From Companilactobacillus farciminis KCTC 3681 = DSM 20184 (lineage in GTDB: Bacteria > Bacillota > Bacilli > Lactobacillales > Lactobacillaceae): 64,000 bases of DNA. A program made the translations under genes and the position numbers. Position 1 is the first letter of the stretch. Each line of letters starts with the position of its first letter. Of this stretch, positions 24,979 through 34,040 are shown piece by piece. The notes beneath the pieces were generated by a model, which was given only the letters and a program-made list of their open reading frames with translations, ran no database searches and had not been told where the DNA came from. The stretch lies in assembly GCF_002706745.1 (NCBI RefSeq), contig NZ_CP017702.1, positions 2,294,001-2,358,000 of the forward strand, given 5' to 3'.

Positions 24979-26445
24979 ATGATTGATATTTGGATCATTT
25001 GGCTAATTCTCATTATCTTACTAGTCAATACAATTTCAGCACTGATCACTGTCTTCCACAGGCCTCGTAATATCGTTACTACTTGGGCTTGGATTTTAGT
25101 TCTCGTGTTATTACCAATTGTCGGATTCCTTATATATGCTTTCTTGGGTCGTGGGATTGCTCAAGAAAAAATCTTCAATATTAGCCGACAAGAACATTAC
25201 AGTTTAAGCCAACTAAAGAAAATGGCCATAGCTGCTCAAAAGCGTCCTCAAAACGCCTCTCGTTACGATGAGACGCGTTATGCCGACCATATAATAAGCT
25301 TCTTCAATGAGACCGAAGAAGCGCCACTAACGCGTCACAATGAGATTGAGCTATTCTTTGATGGGCAAGAAAAGTTCAAAAACATGTTTGAAGATATCAA
25401 AAAAGCCAAAGAAACTGTTCACGTGGAATACTACGCTTTTATCAAGAGTAATATCGGTGATCAGTTCTTAGACTTATTAACTCAAAAAGCCAAAGAAGGT
25501 CTCGAAGTCAGAATCCTTTATGATCCATGGGGTTCTGGTGGAACTAAGCCTAAATACTTCAAGAAATTCCAAGCCGCTGGTGGTGAAGTTTTACCATTTA
25601 TCACCTCTAAAAATGTGATTGCTAAAACTCGTTTGAACTATCACTTGCACAGAAAAATCGTTGTTATCGATGGTACAATTGGTTGGATCGGTGGATTCAA
25701 CGTTGGTGATCAATACGTCAACACTACTGAGAAATTCGGTTATTGGCGTGATACCCATTCAAGAATCTTCGGTGCCGCTACATTGTTGTTACAAGAGCGT
25801 TTCTTCCGTGACTGGAATGCTTCTCTAGACCGCAGTGCTGAACCGTTAGAGTTCTTGGAAAAATACTTCCCATCTGATAAATTCAATACCGATGCTAACT
25901 TACCTATCCAAATCATTTCTGACGGGCCAGATAACCGTGAAGAAATCCTAAAAGATGGTTTCATCGATATGATTGTCAGTGCCAAGAAGAGTGTCTGGAT
26001 TCAATCACCTTACTTAGTACCTGACGATGCTATGTTCACTGCCCTAACGATTGCTGCAAGGTCTGGGGTCGACGTCAGGATCATGATTCCATGTATGCCT
26101 GATCACCCATTTATCTATCGTGCAACTCAATATTATGCTAATTTACTAACGACTTACGGAATCAAAATTTATAGTTATCAAAAAGGTTTCTTACATGCCA
26201 AAACATCTGTCTTTGATGATAAAATATGTTCTGTAGGTTCAATGAATCACGACTTCAGAAGTTACTCACTGAACTTTGAAGCTAACGCCTTTATTTACGA
26301 TGCCAAAGTCGCACATCAAATTACTCGTTCCATCAAAAAAGATATGGATGACTCAATTCTTTTGACACCAGAAATTATCAAAGAACAAGGTATGTGGCTC
26401 CACTTTAAACAAAGATTTTCACGACTCTTATCACCAATTCTGTAG
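24979..26445 (+). CDS. cls: Cardiolipin synthase
   Basis: 488-aa membrane-bound phospholipase-D-superfamily enzyme that joins two phosphatidylglycerol molecules to cardiolipin. Two N-terminal helices (IWIIWLILIILLVNTISALI and TWAWILVLVLLPIVGFLIYAFLG) are followed by two HKD catalytic motifs: HLHRKIVVIDGTIGWIGG near residue 220 and HAKTSVFDDKICSVGSMN near 400. Length and order are those of the Bacillus/Lactobacillus ClsA type. Ribosome site AGAGGGG precedes the ATG. Terminator follows. Confidence 0.95.
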   Translation: MIDIWIIWLILIILLVNTISALITVFHRPRNIVTTWAWILVLVLLPIVGFLIYAFLGRGIAQEKIFNISRQEHYSLSQLKKMAIAAQKRPQNASRYDETRYADHIISFFNETEEAPLTRHNEIELFFDGQEKFKNMFEDIKKAKETVHVEYYAFIKSNIGDQFLDLLTQKAKEGLEVRILYDPWGSGGTKPKYFKKFQAAGGEVLPFITSKNVIAKTRLNYHLHRKIVVIDGTIGWIGGFNVGDQYVNTTEKFGYWRDTHSRIFGAATLLLQERFFRDWNASLDRSAEPLEFLEKYFPSDKFNTDANLPIQIISDGPDNREEILKDGFIDMIVSAKKSVWIQSPYLVPDDAMFTALTIAARSGVDVRIMIPCMPDHPFIYRATQYYANLLTTYGIKIYSYQKGFLHAKTSVFDDKICSVGSMNHDFRSYSLNFEANAFIYDAKVAHQITRSIKKDMDDSILLTPEIIKEQGMWLHFKQRFSRLLSPIL

Positions 26446-26455
26446 AGAATATCAC

Positions 26456-26490
26456 AAAAGAGGACCAAGTCTAACTTGGCCCTCTTATTT
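26456..26490 (+). terminator. Terminator after cls (also usable from the opposite side)
   Basis: AAGAGGACCAAG pairs with CTTGGCCCTCTT, followed by TATTTTTG. The convergent Fic gene ends just beyond. Confidence 0.75.
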
Positions 26491-26499
26491 TTGAGAATT

Positions 26500-27276
26500 C
26501 TATTTTTTATCAGATCTAAATTCTTCTTTAACTTTGATAGTTGGAGATATAGATTGGGCTTGCTTTTCAGCATCTGTTAATGGTGCTTTCAAATGCGCAG
26601 TTCTTTCTTTATCAGTAGGTAACAAACTAAGCATATGTTCAAAAGCTCTTTCTTCTTGAGTAGAATCGTCAGCCTTATAATATCTCATCAAAGAAATTGT
26701 AAATTCAGCTCGATCCAAATCGTTGAATGGCAAAGTCAAATAATTCTCGTCTTCCCAAGTATCAAAGGCAGCATTTGCTGCAATTAAAGCCGTTCTCTTA
26801 TTACCATCCTGGAAGGGTTGCAATTTAGCTAAACTAGCAAATACTTTCCAAGCATCTTTTTCTGATTTATTAGATTTATTAAAAATCTCCACGATTTCTT
26901 GTAGATCTTGACGAGTAACTACTGCTGGTGGTCTGTAATAATCGTTTACTGAAGAATTAGGGGCAGTCGCAATCGCAATGGCATCGTCTGAATTGTAGTA
27001 TTCATTTCTTAAATGACCGGGCAAATCAGGTTCTTCTTCAGAGGGTGAATCAAAACTTTTATTAATGGCAATGATTCCATCAACGTTAAAACCTATTTTT
27101 TTGATAGCCTTGATGCCAGACAACGCATCCTCAAAGATTGCCACATCATCATTATTTTGATTCAAGGGTTTACTAGAACCAATGTCCAAGGCTCGTTTAG
27201 TTTGTGCAACTGTACTGCCATAACCATTCAAGCTTCCTAAAGAAGTGATGAATCTTGCCAATCTAGTGTTATCCAT
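26500..27276 (-). CDS. Fic/DOC family protein with altered catalytic motif
   Basis: 258-aa protein with a Fic core. Fic enzymes transfer AMP or other nucleotide parts to proteins using an HPFx(D/E)GN(G/K)R motif. Here the motif is LQPFQDGNKRTALIAAN near residue 165, keeping the anion-binding DGNKR but with Gln in place of the catalytic His. An N-terminal segment of about 110 residues precedes the Fic core (DNTRLARFITSLGSLNGYG). GGGAG precedes the ATG. No antitoxin-like partner gene is adjacent. Nucleotide transfer is unlikely if the His is truly essential; a binding or regulatory role is possible. Confidence 0.8.
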   Translation of the reverse strand: MDNTRLARFITSLGSLNGYGSTVAQTKRALDIGSSKPLNQNNDDVAIFEDALSGIKAIKKIGFNVDGIIAINKSFDSPSEEEPDLPGHLRNEYYNSDDAIAIATAPNSSVNDYYRPPAVVTRQDLQEIVEIFNKSNKSEKDAWKVFASLAKLQPFQDGNKRTALIAANAAFDTWEDENYLTLPFNDLDRAEFTISLMRYYKADDSTQEERAFEHMLSLLPTDKERTAHLKAPLTDAEKQAQSISPTIKVKEEFRSDKK

Positions 27277-27384
27277 TTTGTTATCTCCCTTCTGCTATTT
27301 TTACTTATCTTGGAGCCATTATATCAAAGAGAATTTTTCTATAACAATATTATAGACATCATCTATTAAGAAAGGATAAATTTA

Positions 27385-28116
27385 ATGACTTACTTTATCG
27401 TAGTTTTAATCGCCTTATTTGGAGCTTTGATGCGGACTGTTTTTGGATTCGGTGAAGCTCTAGTTACCATGCCGTTACTAGCTTTGATAGCCTTTGACTT
27501 ACAAACTTCAACTGCTTTGATTGGAGCCTTAGGTTTGATCGTAGCAGTTCCAGTAGCTTTGAAATATCGCCAACACATCGATTTAGCAACTCTCAAACGA
27601 CTAGTTATCGGTTCAATTTTGGGAATTCCCGTTGGTATTTTGATTATCAAGCTCGGTTCTCCACAAATCATCATGAAAGTATTAGGGAGTTTTATCGTAA
27701 TTTATGGTGTATACAATCTCTATGCTTTAAAACGTCAAAAGACTTCTAATTTAAAAATTAATGATAAATACGATTATCTAGCTGGAATCGTTTCGGGAAT
27801 TTTGGGTGCTTCATTTAACAGCCACGGCGTTCCCATCGTTGTCTACGGTACAGCTAAAAAATGGGACGCTGACAAATTACGTGGCATCTTACAAGGGCAT
27901 TTCGTCTGCGTCGGTAGTTTGGTCGTTTTGAGTCAATTAGCTTCTGGTATGTGGAATATTGAAGTTGTCAAATTGCTCGCAATGGTCATCCCTTTATTGT
28001 TAATCGTGATACCACTAGGAAATTGGATCAATTCAAAAATCGACAGCCAGCATTTTACTAAGTACGTTTACATGGTCTTGATTATTTTTGGATTAATTTT
28101 ATTGCTAAAACGTTGA
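27385..28116 (+). CDS. TauE/SafE family membrane transporter
   Basis: 243-aa membrane protein with seven to eight helices. The first helix carries the family-like ALMRTVFGFGEALVTMPLLAL, and the second half repeats it (GIVSGILGASFNSHGVPIVVYG), as expected for the duplicated TauE/SafE fold. Members export sulfite or organosulfur anions or carry other small acids; substrate cannot be told here. AAAGGA precedes the ATG. It stands between a divergent Fic gene and a small membrane-protein gene. Confidence 0.85.
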   Translation: MTYFIVVLIALFGALMRTVFGFGEALVTMPLLALIAFDLQTSTALIGALGLIVAVPVALKYRQHIDLATLKRLVIGSILGIPVGILIIKLGSPQIIMKVLGSFIVIYGVYNLYALKRQKTSNLKINDKYDYLAGIVSGILGASFNSHGVPIVVYGTAKKWDADKLRGILQGHFVCVGSLVVLSQLASGMWNIEVVKLLAMVIPLLLIVIPLGNWINSKIDSQHFTKYVYMVLIIFGLILLLKR

Positions 28117-28184
28117 TTTTTTGTAGTTAGAAATTTCTCTTTACGTTATACTTACTGCACAAATTATTACAAAAGGGGAAATCT

Positions 28185-28520
28185 ATGAACGAAACTGGAA
28201 GAGCCGTACCAAATGAAATCAAAGGTTGGAACTGGGGAGCCTTTATGTTTAATTTTATCTGGGGAATTGGTAACAAAACCTATTTACCACTACTCTGCTT
28301 GATTCCAATTTTTAACATTTTTTGGATCTTCGTCGTTGGATTTAAGGGTAACACTTGGGCTTGGCAAAAAGGCAACTATAGCGATGTGGAAACTTTTAAA
28401 GCGGTTCAAGCAACTTGGAATCGTGCCGGAATATTCCAATTCGCCCTTGCCGTATTAGTAGTACTTCTTTACTTCTTCATCTTTGCGGCAATGATTGGTT
28501 CACTTTTATCTGATTATTAA
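28185..28520 (+). CDS. Small integral membrane protein (DUF2628-like)
   Basis: 111-aa protein. The N-terminal NEIKGWNWGAFMFNFIWGIGN and a WAWQKGNYSDVETFKAVQATWNRAG segment between helices resemble a group of small lactobacillus membrane proteins related to DUF2628; three helices in all. Function unknown. AAAAGGGGAAAT precedes the ATG. A perfect terminator follows, shared with the opposite gene. Confidence 0.6.
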   Translation: MNETGRAVPNEIKGWNWGAFMFNFIWGIGNKTYLPLLCLIPIFNIFWIFVVGFKGNTWAWQKGNYSDVETFKAVQATWNRAGIFQFALAVLVVLLYFFIFAAMIGSLLSDY

Positions 28521-28521
28521 C

Positions 28522-28569
28522 AAAAAGGACTTCGCCAGAATGTATTACACTCTAGTGAAGTCCTTTTTT
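28522..28569. terminator. Bidirectional terminator
   Basis: AAAAAGGACTTCGCC and TAGTGAAGTCCTTTTTT form the stem between two convergent membrane-protein genes. Confidence 0.85.
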
Positions 28570-28582
28570 GATAGAATAAATT

Positions 28583-28846
28583 CTATTCATATATTCGATT
28601 AACGACTTTTTGATGGTATAAATCGTTTCCCTGTCCCCAGAAAATAAAGCTTAGTGAAACGTATACGACCGCTAAAATGACGTTTAAAACATCAAATTTC
28701 ATGTAATTAGTTAACATTAAACTAATTATGAAAATAATTGAAATTACTGGTTCGATAGCTCCCAACCAAACGTGTGAATTATTTGCTAAAACATATTTCT
28801 CAAGGATTAGAGACGTAATAGAACCTATAACAAAAATAATACCCAT
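28583..28846 (-). CDS. Small membrane protein, hypothetical
   Basis: 87-aa protein with three hydrophobic segments (GIIFVIGSITSLILEKYVL, LGAIEPVISIIFIISLML, VLNVILAVVYVSLSFIFWG) and a short polar tail. No family recognised. GGGGGTG lies ten bases before the ATG on the minus strand. Sequence around its ribosome site (TTATGGGGGTG) is partly complementary to the C-rich box of the small RNAs at 54-56 kb, which may be coincidence. Confidence 0.6.
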   Translation of the reverse strand: MGIIFVIGSITSLILEKYVLANNSHVWLGAIEPVISIIFIISLMLTNYMKFDVLNVILAVVYVSLSFIFWGQGNDLYHQKVVNRIYE

Positions 28847-28998
28847 AATAATTACACCCCCATAATTAATCAGCGTATATTATCGTATCACAATTATTTT
28901 TCTGAAATAATCGCAAAAGCTCATGAAAACGTATCCAAGTGAAAATGTACCCTTTTTTAACCGACATATTGGATAATTAACTTCTGGGGGAAATAACT

Positions 28999-29649
28999 TT
29001 GTACACACAAATTGATATTTATGAACTACTAAACTTACTGACTAAAAAGCTCGGACCACAAAACTGGTGGCCAGCTGAAAAAACTGAAGAAATGCTTTCG
29101 GGAATGATTTTGATCCAAAATACTAACTCAAAGAACGTCGCTAAATCATTAGATAACCTCAAAAAAGCAACTGACTTTGAAGCTGACAAAATTTTGCAAT
29201 TATCCGCTGCTGACTTAGAACAATTAATTCAACCTAGTGGGTTCTTCCACAATAAGGCTATCTACTTACGTTCACTCTTAACTGCCTACGTGAATGATTT
29301 CGACGAATGGGAAAAACTTCCCACCAATCTTCTTCGCAAAAAACTACTCGCTCTCAAAGGTATCGGCAACGAAACAGCTGACGTGTTACTGCTCTACTAC
29401 TTCCATCGCCCTGTCTTTGTAGCCGACAACTACGCCATGAAACTCTTCACTCAACTGCATACTTTTACAAAACGGCCCACTTACATGCAGCTTAAAAATG
29501 CCGTTCAAAAGGACTTCAAAATGGATTCTAAACAAGCTGAAGAATTGCACGCTTTAATCGATGAATTCGGCAAACTCAAGAGTGACTATTTTCGTGATTA
29601 TCAACTATTATTGCCAGGTTTAACGACCTATAATTCCGTAAAAGAATAG
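28999..29649 (+). CDS. Endonuclease III-like HhH-GPD protein
   Basis: 216-aa member of the HhH-GPD DNA-glycosylase superfamily. Helix-hairpin-helix LLALKGIGNETADVLLLYYFHRPVFVADNYAMKLF near residue 115 keeps the catalytic Asp (VADNY), but the Lys that bifunctional EndoIII uses is Glu (GNETAD), and no Cys cluster for an Fe-S centre exists. It may be a monofunctional glycosylase. Start is TTG at 28999 behind GGGGGA. The 3' end overlaps the convergent TetR gene by 30 bp. Confidence 0.82.
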   Translation: MYTQIDIYELLNLLTKKLGPQNWWPAEKTEEMLSGMILIQNTNSKNVAKSLDNLKKATDFEADKILQLSAADLEQLIQPSGFFHNKAIYLRSLLTAYVNDFDEWEKLPTNLLRKKLLALKGIGNETADVLLLYYFHRPVFVADNYAMKLFTQLHTFTKRPTYMQLKNAVQKDFKMDSKQAEELHALIDEFGKLKSDYFRDYQLLLPGLTTYNSVKE

Positions 29650-30213
29650 GTGGATGATGTCCTTTTCGTGATTTTTTAAGGCTACGACAGCATTTTCACC
29701 AGCATTCATTGAATAATTAACAAACAGATCCAAGAAAATCATTGCACCCTCATTAGTTACCTCGTCACTCAAAATCCCTTCTTGGCGTCCTTGATCCAAC
29801 AACTTAAACCAGAAATTACGTTTGTATTGGTTATAGACTTTTACAACACTGTTATCACCATTTTGACTACTGAATTCTCGCTGTAAAAACATCGCAAAAT
29901 CATCATTGATGTCATCAGCTAAACTCGAACCACTATTCATCATTGTTTTCATCTTTTCGACAAATGACAGTGAGTCATCATCCAACAATTTGTCATATTC
30001 TGAATAACCGTCAACAATTAATTTAATAATAACTTCTCGTCCTAAAGCTACTTTACTAGGAAAATACTTATACAACGTCACTTGAGAAGACTGTGCCTCT
30101 TTAGCAATATTTGCTATGGAGGTTTTTTTATAGCCTTTTTCCAAAAATACTTTGGTTGCTGCATTTAAAATTGTCTGTCTTTTATCTTTTTTACGTTTTA
30201 AATTATTAGTCAT
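29620..30213 (-). CDS. TetR-family transcriptional regulator
   Basis: 197-aa regulator. The N-terminal helix-turn-helix reads RQTILNAATKVFLEKGYKKTSIANIAKEAQSSQVTLYKYFPSK, typical of TetR; the C-terminal ligand domain is all-helical and has no recognised signature. It is divergent from an ABC exporter operon and probably represses it through a 14-bp palindrome at that promoter. GAGGAA precedes the ATG. Its 3' end runs 30 bp into the convergent HhH-GPD gene, which is unusual but leaves both frames intact. Confidence 0.88.
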   Translation of the reverse strand: MTNNLKRKKDKRQTILNAATKVFLEKGYKKTSIANIAKEAQSSQVTLYKYFPSKVALGREVIIKLIVDGYSEYDKLLDDDSLSFVEKMKTMMNSGSSLADDINDDFAMFLQREFSSQNGDNSVVKVYNQYKRNFWFKLLDQGRQEGILSDEVTNEGAMIFLDLFVNYSMNAGENAVVALKNHEKDIIHLFFYGIIGR

Positions 30214-30321
30214 AATAAATTCCTCGAAAAATTTTTTATTAAATATTTCAGTTTTTGGCTTAATCTATCAATCTTTCTAAAATCGACTCCCAAAATAGTT
30301 CAAAAGCCCATTATTCCGCGA

Positions 30322-30372
30322 TTGACAAGCATAATACCCAGTTTTAATATACTCGGTAAATAGTGAACTATT
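30322..30372 (+). promoter_or_regulatory. ABC exporter promoter with TetR-type operator
   Basis: TTGACA (30322-30327), 17-bp spacer, TAATAT (30345-30350). The 14-bp palindrome AATAGTGAACTATT (30359-30372) lies at the expected transcription start, where a TetR dimer would block initiation. Confidence 0.7.
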
Positions 30373-30407
30373 CAAGAATTATATTTCATTTTTAGAGGTA
30401 AATTATT

Positions 30408-31328
30408 ATGTTTAATCAACCAAAACCAACTTTACATGTCAATCACCTTCAAAAGAGATTCGGCAAATTTCAAGCCTTAAAAAATATTACTTTTGATATT
30501 TATCCCGGGGAAGTCTTTGGATTTATCGGACCCAATGGTGCTGGGAAATCAACCACGATTCGGACTCTTCTCGGAATCTTGCGGGCATCTGGCGGTAGAG
30601 CAACAATCTTTGGACGTGATGTTTTCAAGGATGCCGTCAAAATTCATCAGCATCTAGCCTACGTTCCCGGTGATGTTTACTTGTGGCCTAATCTGACCGG
30701 TGGTGAAATCATCGACCTGTTTTTAAAACTCAGCCACAATAGTCACACTCAAAAAACTGACGAGTTAATTAAAAGATTCCAACTCGACCCTACTAAGAAA
30801 GCTCGTACTTACTCCAAAGGTAATCGTCAAAAAGTCGCCTTGATTGCGGCCTTATCGACAGAAGCTCAGTTGTATATTTTCGATGAACCTACTTCCGGAT
30901 TAGATCCTTTGAATGAAGAAGTTTTCCAACAAGAAGTGCTCAAGCTCAAACAAGCTGGCAAAGCTGTTTTACTGTCGAGTCACATCTTATCCGAAGTAGA
31001 AAAAATGTGTGACCGAATCGGCATTATTCGTAACGGTGAAATCGTCGAAACTGGCACATTGGAACAAATGAGACATCTGACTAGGACTGTCATCAAAGTC
31101 CAGACTGCCGAACCTACCCCTGAACTGCCAACTTTAATTGGTGTTCATAACGTCGTTATGGAAAACAATGGTAGCCAAACTCTAGCCGTCGATTCCGACC
31201 ATTTGGATGCTGTAATGGATTACTTATCTAAGAAGCAAATCCTCTCTATCCAAGCTACACCACCAACTCTAGAAGATTTATTCCTTCGTTATTATGATTC
31301 CAACGAGGTGGATCAACATGCAAACTAA
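30408..31328 (+). CDS. ABC transporter ATP-binding protein
   Basis: 306-aa ATPase subunit. Walker A is GPNGAGKST near residue 45, a signature-like YSKGNRQKVALIAAL near 145, Walker B LYIFDEPTSGLD near 165, and the switch His in LLSSHILSEVEK. The last 80 residues form an extra C-terminal domain common in drug/antibiotic exporters. It overlaps the permease gene by 11 bp and is preceded by a strong promoter with a TetR operator, so the pair is probably induced by a toxic compound. Confidence 0.92.
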   Translation: MFNQPKPTLHVNHLQKRFGKFQALKNITFDIYPGEVFGFIGPNGAGKSTTIRTLLGILRASGGRATIFGRDVFKDAVKIHQHLAYVPGDVYLWPNLTGGEIIDLFLKLSHNSHTQKTDELIKRFQLDPTKKARTYSKGNRQKVALIAALSTEAQLYIFDEPTSGLDPLNEEVFQQEVLKLKQAGKAVLLSSHILSEVEKMCDRIGIIRNGEIVETGTLEQMRHLTRTVIKVQTAEPTPELPTLIGVHNVVMENNGSQTLAVDSDHLDAVMDYLSKKQILSIQATPPTLEDLFLRYYDSNEVDQHAN

Positions 31329-32934
31329 AAGATTCCAAAAAATTCTTTTCTTAACCAAATTTAATTTCAAACGTGACTGGTTCAAACTATCACTCTGGGC
31401 TTTAGTCTTGATAGCTCTATTCGTTGGCGTTGCTGGTAAATTCACTAGTCTTTATGGTTCAAAAGCTGGCATCGACCAAATAGTTAAAACCCTCAAAACT
31501 CCAGCAATGGTCTCCCTCTTTGGGAAAATGCCTCAAGGTCCTTACACTAGTGCTGACGTCTTTGCAGCTGAAATGACCGTCTTTATGGCTATCTTTGCCA
31601 TCATTATGAACTACTACTTCGTAATCAAAAATACCCGTGGTGAAGAAGAATCCGGCGTTTTAGAATTGATTCAAGCACACGCAGTCGGTCGGATGTCACA
31701 TTTAGCAGCGGTTTTGATCGAAAGCTTCGTTTTAAATTTTGGCATTGGTCTGATTTACGCTATCGGACTACAATTCGCTGGTTTATCTGGAACTGATACT
31801 AACGGTAATTTCTTATTGGGTATCGGATTAGGTGCAACTGGTTTCATGTTCGCTACTGTGGCCGCCGTGGTAGCTCAGTTGAGTGACAATTCACGTTCCG
31901 CAACGATACTCGCTTATTTAATTTTTGCGGTAATGTACATTGCTAGAATGATTACCGACGTTACGCATCCCAAATACACTTGGTTTGTTCCTTTAGGTTG
32001 GGTCGAAAAGTTCTCCACTTATCAAGATAACAACTGGTTGCCAGTCCTTTTTATGCTCGTAGTTTCAACGATTTTGATAATCCTAGCCTTTTATCTCAAT
32101 GGACATCGTGACATCGGTTCTGGCTTGATTGCTACTAGACCGGGACGAAAAAGCGCCAGTTTCTTCTTACGTGGACCAATTTCATTATTGTGGCGCCTCA
32201 ATCGAATCAGCATTTTAGTTTGGTTCTTCGGAATTATGATTTTAGGCATGACTTATGGCTCAATTTTTAACACTATCGGAGATATTCTCAAAACCAATCC
32301 GATGTTTAGTCAATTATTAGATACCAAAGCCATTGACACCGCTAATTTGTTGTTAATCAAACAGTTTATTGGCGTTTTGATTATCGTCTTTGCCGTTTTA
32401 GCCTTGATTCCTGGCATTTCCCTAATCAATTATTTAAAAACAGGTGAAAATAAAGGTTACTTAGAAATCATTCATTCAAAACCTACTAGTCGATTCAGAC
32501 TATTTTCTTCTGTAACTTTGGTCGCATTCATTACTAGTATTGCGGTCCTATTCGCTGGTATTTTGGGATTATACCTTGGTGGTAACGCCGTTATGGATCA
32601 ACCTTTGAAATTTGATCTCTTCTGGAATTGTTTCATCGGCTACTTGTCTCCAACTCTAATCATGCTTGGTATTTCAACCTGTCTACTAGGCTGGATACCT
32701 AAATTAGTCAGTTTAAATTATGGTTATTTAATCGTCGGATTCTTTGTAAAATACTTCGGCAAGCTGTTAAAACTACCTGATTGGACTGAAAAAATCACAC
32801 CTTTTGGCTTCATCGATAAGGTCCCCGTTCACAATTTCGACGTGGCAACTTTTGGGTGGCAATTGCTCATCGCCGTTATTTTAATCGTTGTCGGTTATCT
32901 CGGTTACAGAAGACGCGACTTAATTAGTGGCTAG
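31318..32934 (+). CDS. ABC exporter permease, polyketide-antibiotic type
   Basis: 538-aa membrane protein with about 12 helices in two similar halves. Each half starts with a cytoplasmic segment (KRDWFKLSLWALVLIALFVGVAG and LLWRLNRISILVWFFGIMILG). This is the arrangement of the TipA/Streptomyces-like antibiotic export permeases that work with a single ATPase. ATG at 31318 follows GAGGTGG within the end of the ATPase gene. Substrate unknown; regulation by the divergent TetR is inferred. Confidence 0.87.
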   Translation: MQTKRFQKILFLTKFNFKRDWFKLSLWALVLIALFVGVAGKFTSLYGSKAGIDQIVKTLKTPAMVSLFGKMPQGPYTSADVFAAEMTVFMAIFAIIMNYYFVIKNTRGEEESGVLELIQAHAVGRMSHLAAVLIESFVLNFGIGLIYAIGLQFAGLSGTDTNGNFLLGIGLGATGFMFATVAAVVAQLSDNSRSATILAYLIFAVMYIARMITDVTHPKYTWFVPLGWVEKFSTYQDNNWLPVLFMLVVSTILIILAFYLNGHRDIGSGLIATRPGRKSASFFLRGPISLLWRLNRISILVWFFGIMILGMTYGSIFNTIGDILKTNPMFSQLLDTKAIDTANLLLIKQFIGVLIIVFAVLALIPGISLINYLKTGENKGYLEIIHSKPTSRFRLFSSVTLVAFITSIAVLFAGILGLYLGGNAVMDQPLKFDLFWNCFIGYLSPTLIMLGISTCLLGWIPKLVSLNYGYLIVGFFVKYFGKLLKLPDWTEKITPFGFIDKVPVHNFDVATFGWQLLIAVILIVVGYLGYRRRDLISG

Positions 32935-32999
32935 TTAATTGCGTAACCGTTTGCAGTGATTTATCATTTAGTTAATTCAGTAGTTGAAAGGATGATTAG

Positions 33000-33989
33000 A
33001 TGTATACAGCTTCAGATAATCGTTACCAAGGACCAGTGCGCCATGCTGGAAACTCTGGTCTAGTTTTACCACCAATTTCTCTAGGATTGTGGCGCCATTA
33101 TGGCAGTGCCGATCCACTAGCCGACCGCAAGAAAGTTTTGCTACATGCTTTTGACCGTGGTGTCTTCCACTTCGATGTTGCTAACCACTATGGTGACGGC
33201 GACTTCGGTAGTTCAGAAAGATTGCTCGGACAAGTTTTGAACACTGATTTAAAACCATATCGTGACGAATTAGTAATTTCTACCAAAATTGGCTATGAAA
33301 TTCACGATGGACCTTTTGGTACCGGTACTTCTAGAAAAGCTCTCCTTCAAGGAATCGACTCTTCTCTAGAACGCCTTAACTTGGATTATGTCGATGTACT
33401 TTACGCTCACCGTTATGACGACCAAACACCAATCTATGAAACTGTTCGTGCCCTTGATGATATCGTCAAATCTGGTAAGGCATTGTACGTTGGAGTTTCA
33501 AATTTTGAAGTTCCCCAGATGAAAGAAGCACTCAAACTATTCAAAGAACTCGGCACACCAGTCGTCTTGAACCAAATGAGTATGAATTTGTTAAATGACC
33601 ACGTTGATACTAGCGGTTTAAGAGATGTTCTAAAAAACGGCGGCGTTGGTGCTATTGCCTACGGGCCACTATGTGAAGGACTATTATCCGACCGCTATTT
33701 AGATGGATTAACTGATGACTTCAAGATTCATCCAACTAACAAAGCCCTATTAGCCAATGGTAAAGATGCCTTAGTTGCTAAACTAAATGAGTTAAATGAC
33801 ATCGCCCAAAACCGTAATCAAACCTTGAGTCAAATGTCACTAGCATGGCTTTTAAGAGATCCTGTCGTATCAAGTGTAATTATCGGAACTACTAGCGTAA
33901 AACACTTAGACGACAATTTAGATACCATCAACAAGCTAGATTTCACTGATGATGAAGTTGCAGCTATCGAAAAAATCATTAAGAAATAA
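33000..33989 (+). CDS. Aldo/keto reductase (YghZ-like)
   Basis: 329-aa NADPH-dependent reductase. Catalytic tetrad residues are visible: Asp in HFDVANHYG with the Tyr, Lys in ISTKIGYE, His in VLYAHRYD. The C-terminal SSVIIGTTSVKHLDDN binds the cofactor phosphate. N-terminal YQGPVRHAGNSGLVLPPISLGLWRHYG resembles L-glyceraldehyde-3-phosphate reductase (YghZ), a detoxifier of methylglyoxal and related aldehydes. GAAAGGATG precedes the ATG. Monocistronic, with its own terminator. Confidence 0.88.
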   Translation: MYTASDNRYQGPVRHAGNSGLVLPPISLGLWRHYGSADPLADRKKVLLHAFDRGVFHFDVANHYGDGDFGSSERLLGQVLNTDLKPYRDELVISTKIGYEIHDGPFGTGTSRKALLQGIDSSLERLNLDYVDVLYAHRYDDQTPIYETVRALDDIVKSGKALYVGVSNFEVPQMKEALKLFKELGTPVVLNQMSMNLLNDHVDTSGLRDVLKNGGVGAIAYGPLCEGLLSDRYLDGLTDDFKIHPTNKALLANGKDALVAKLNELNDIAQNRNQTLSQMSLAWLLRDPVVSSVIIGTTSVKHLDDNLDTINKLDFTDDEVAAIEKIIKK

Positions 33990-33990
33990 C

Positions 33991-34035
33991 AAAACCCCGA
34001 CGGAACTCAATTACTGAATTCTATCGGGGCTTTAT
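33991..34035. terminator. Bidirectional terminator
   Basis: AACCCCGACGGAACTC and the facing GAATTCTATCGGGGC form a long stem with A/T-rich flanks on both sides, between convergent genes. Confidence 0.8.
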
Positions 34036-34040
34036 TTTAT

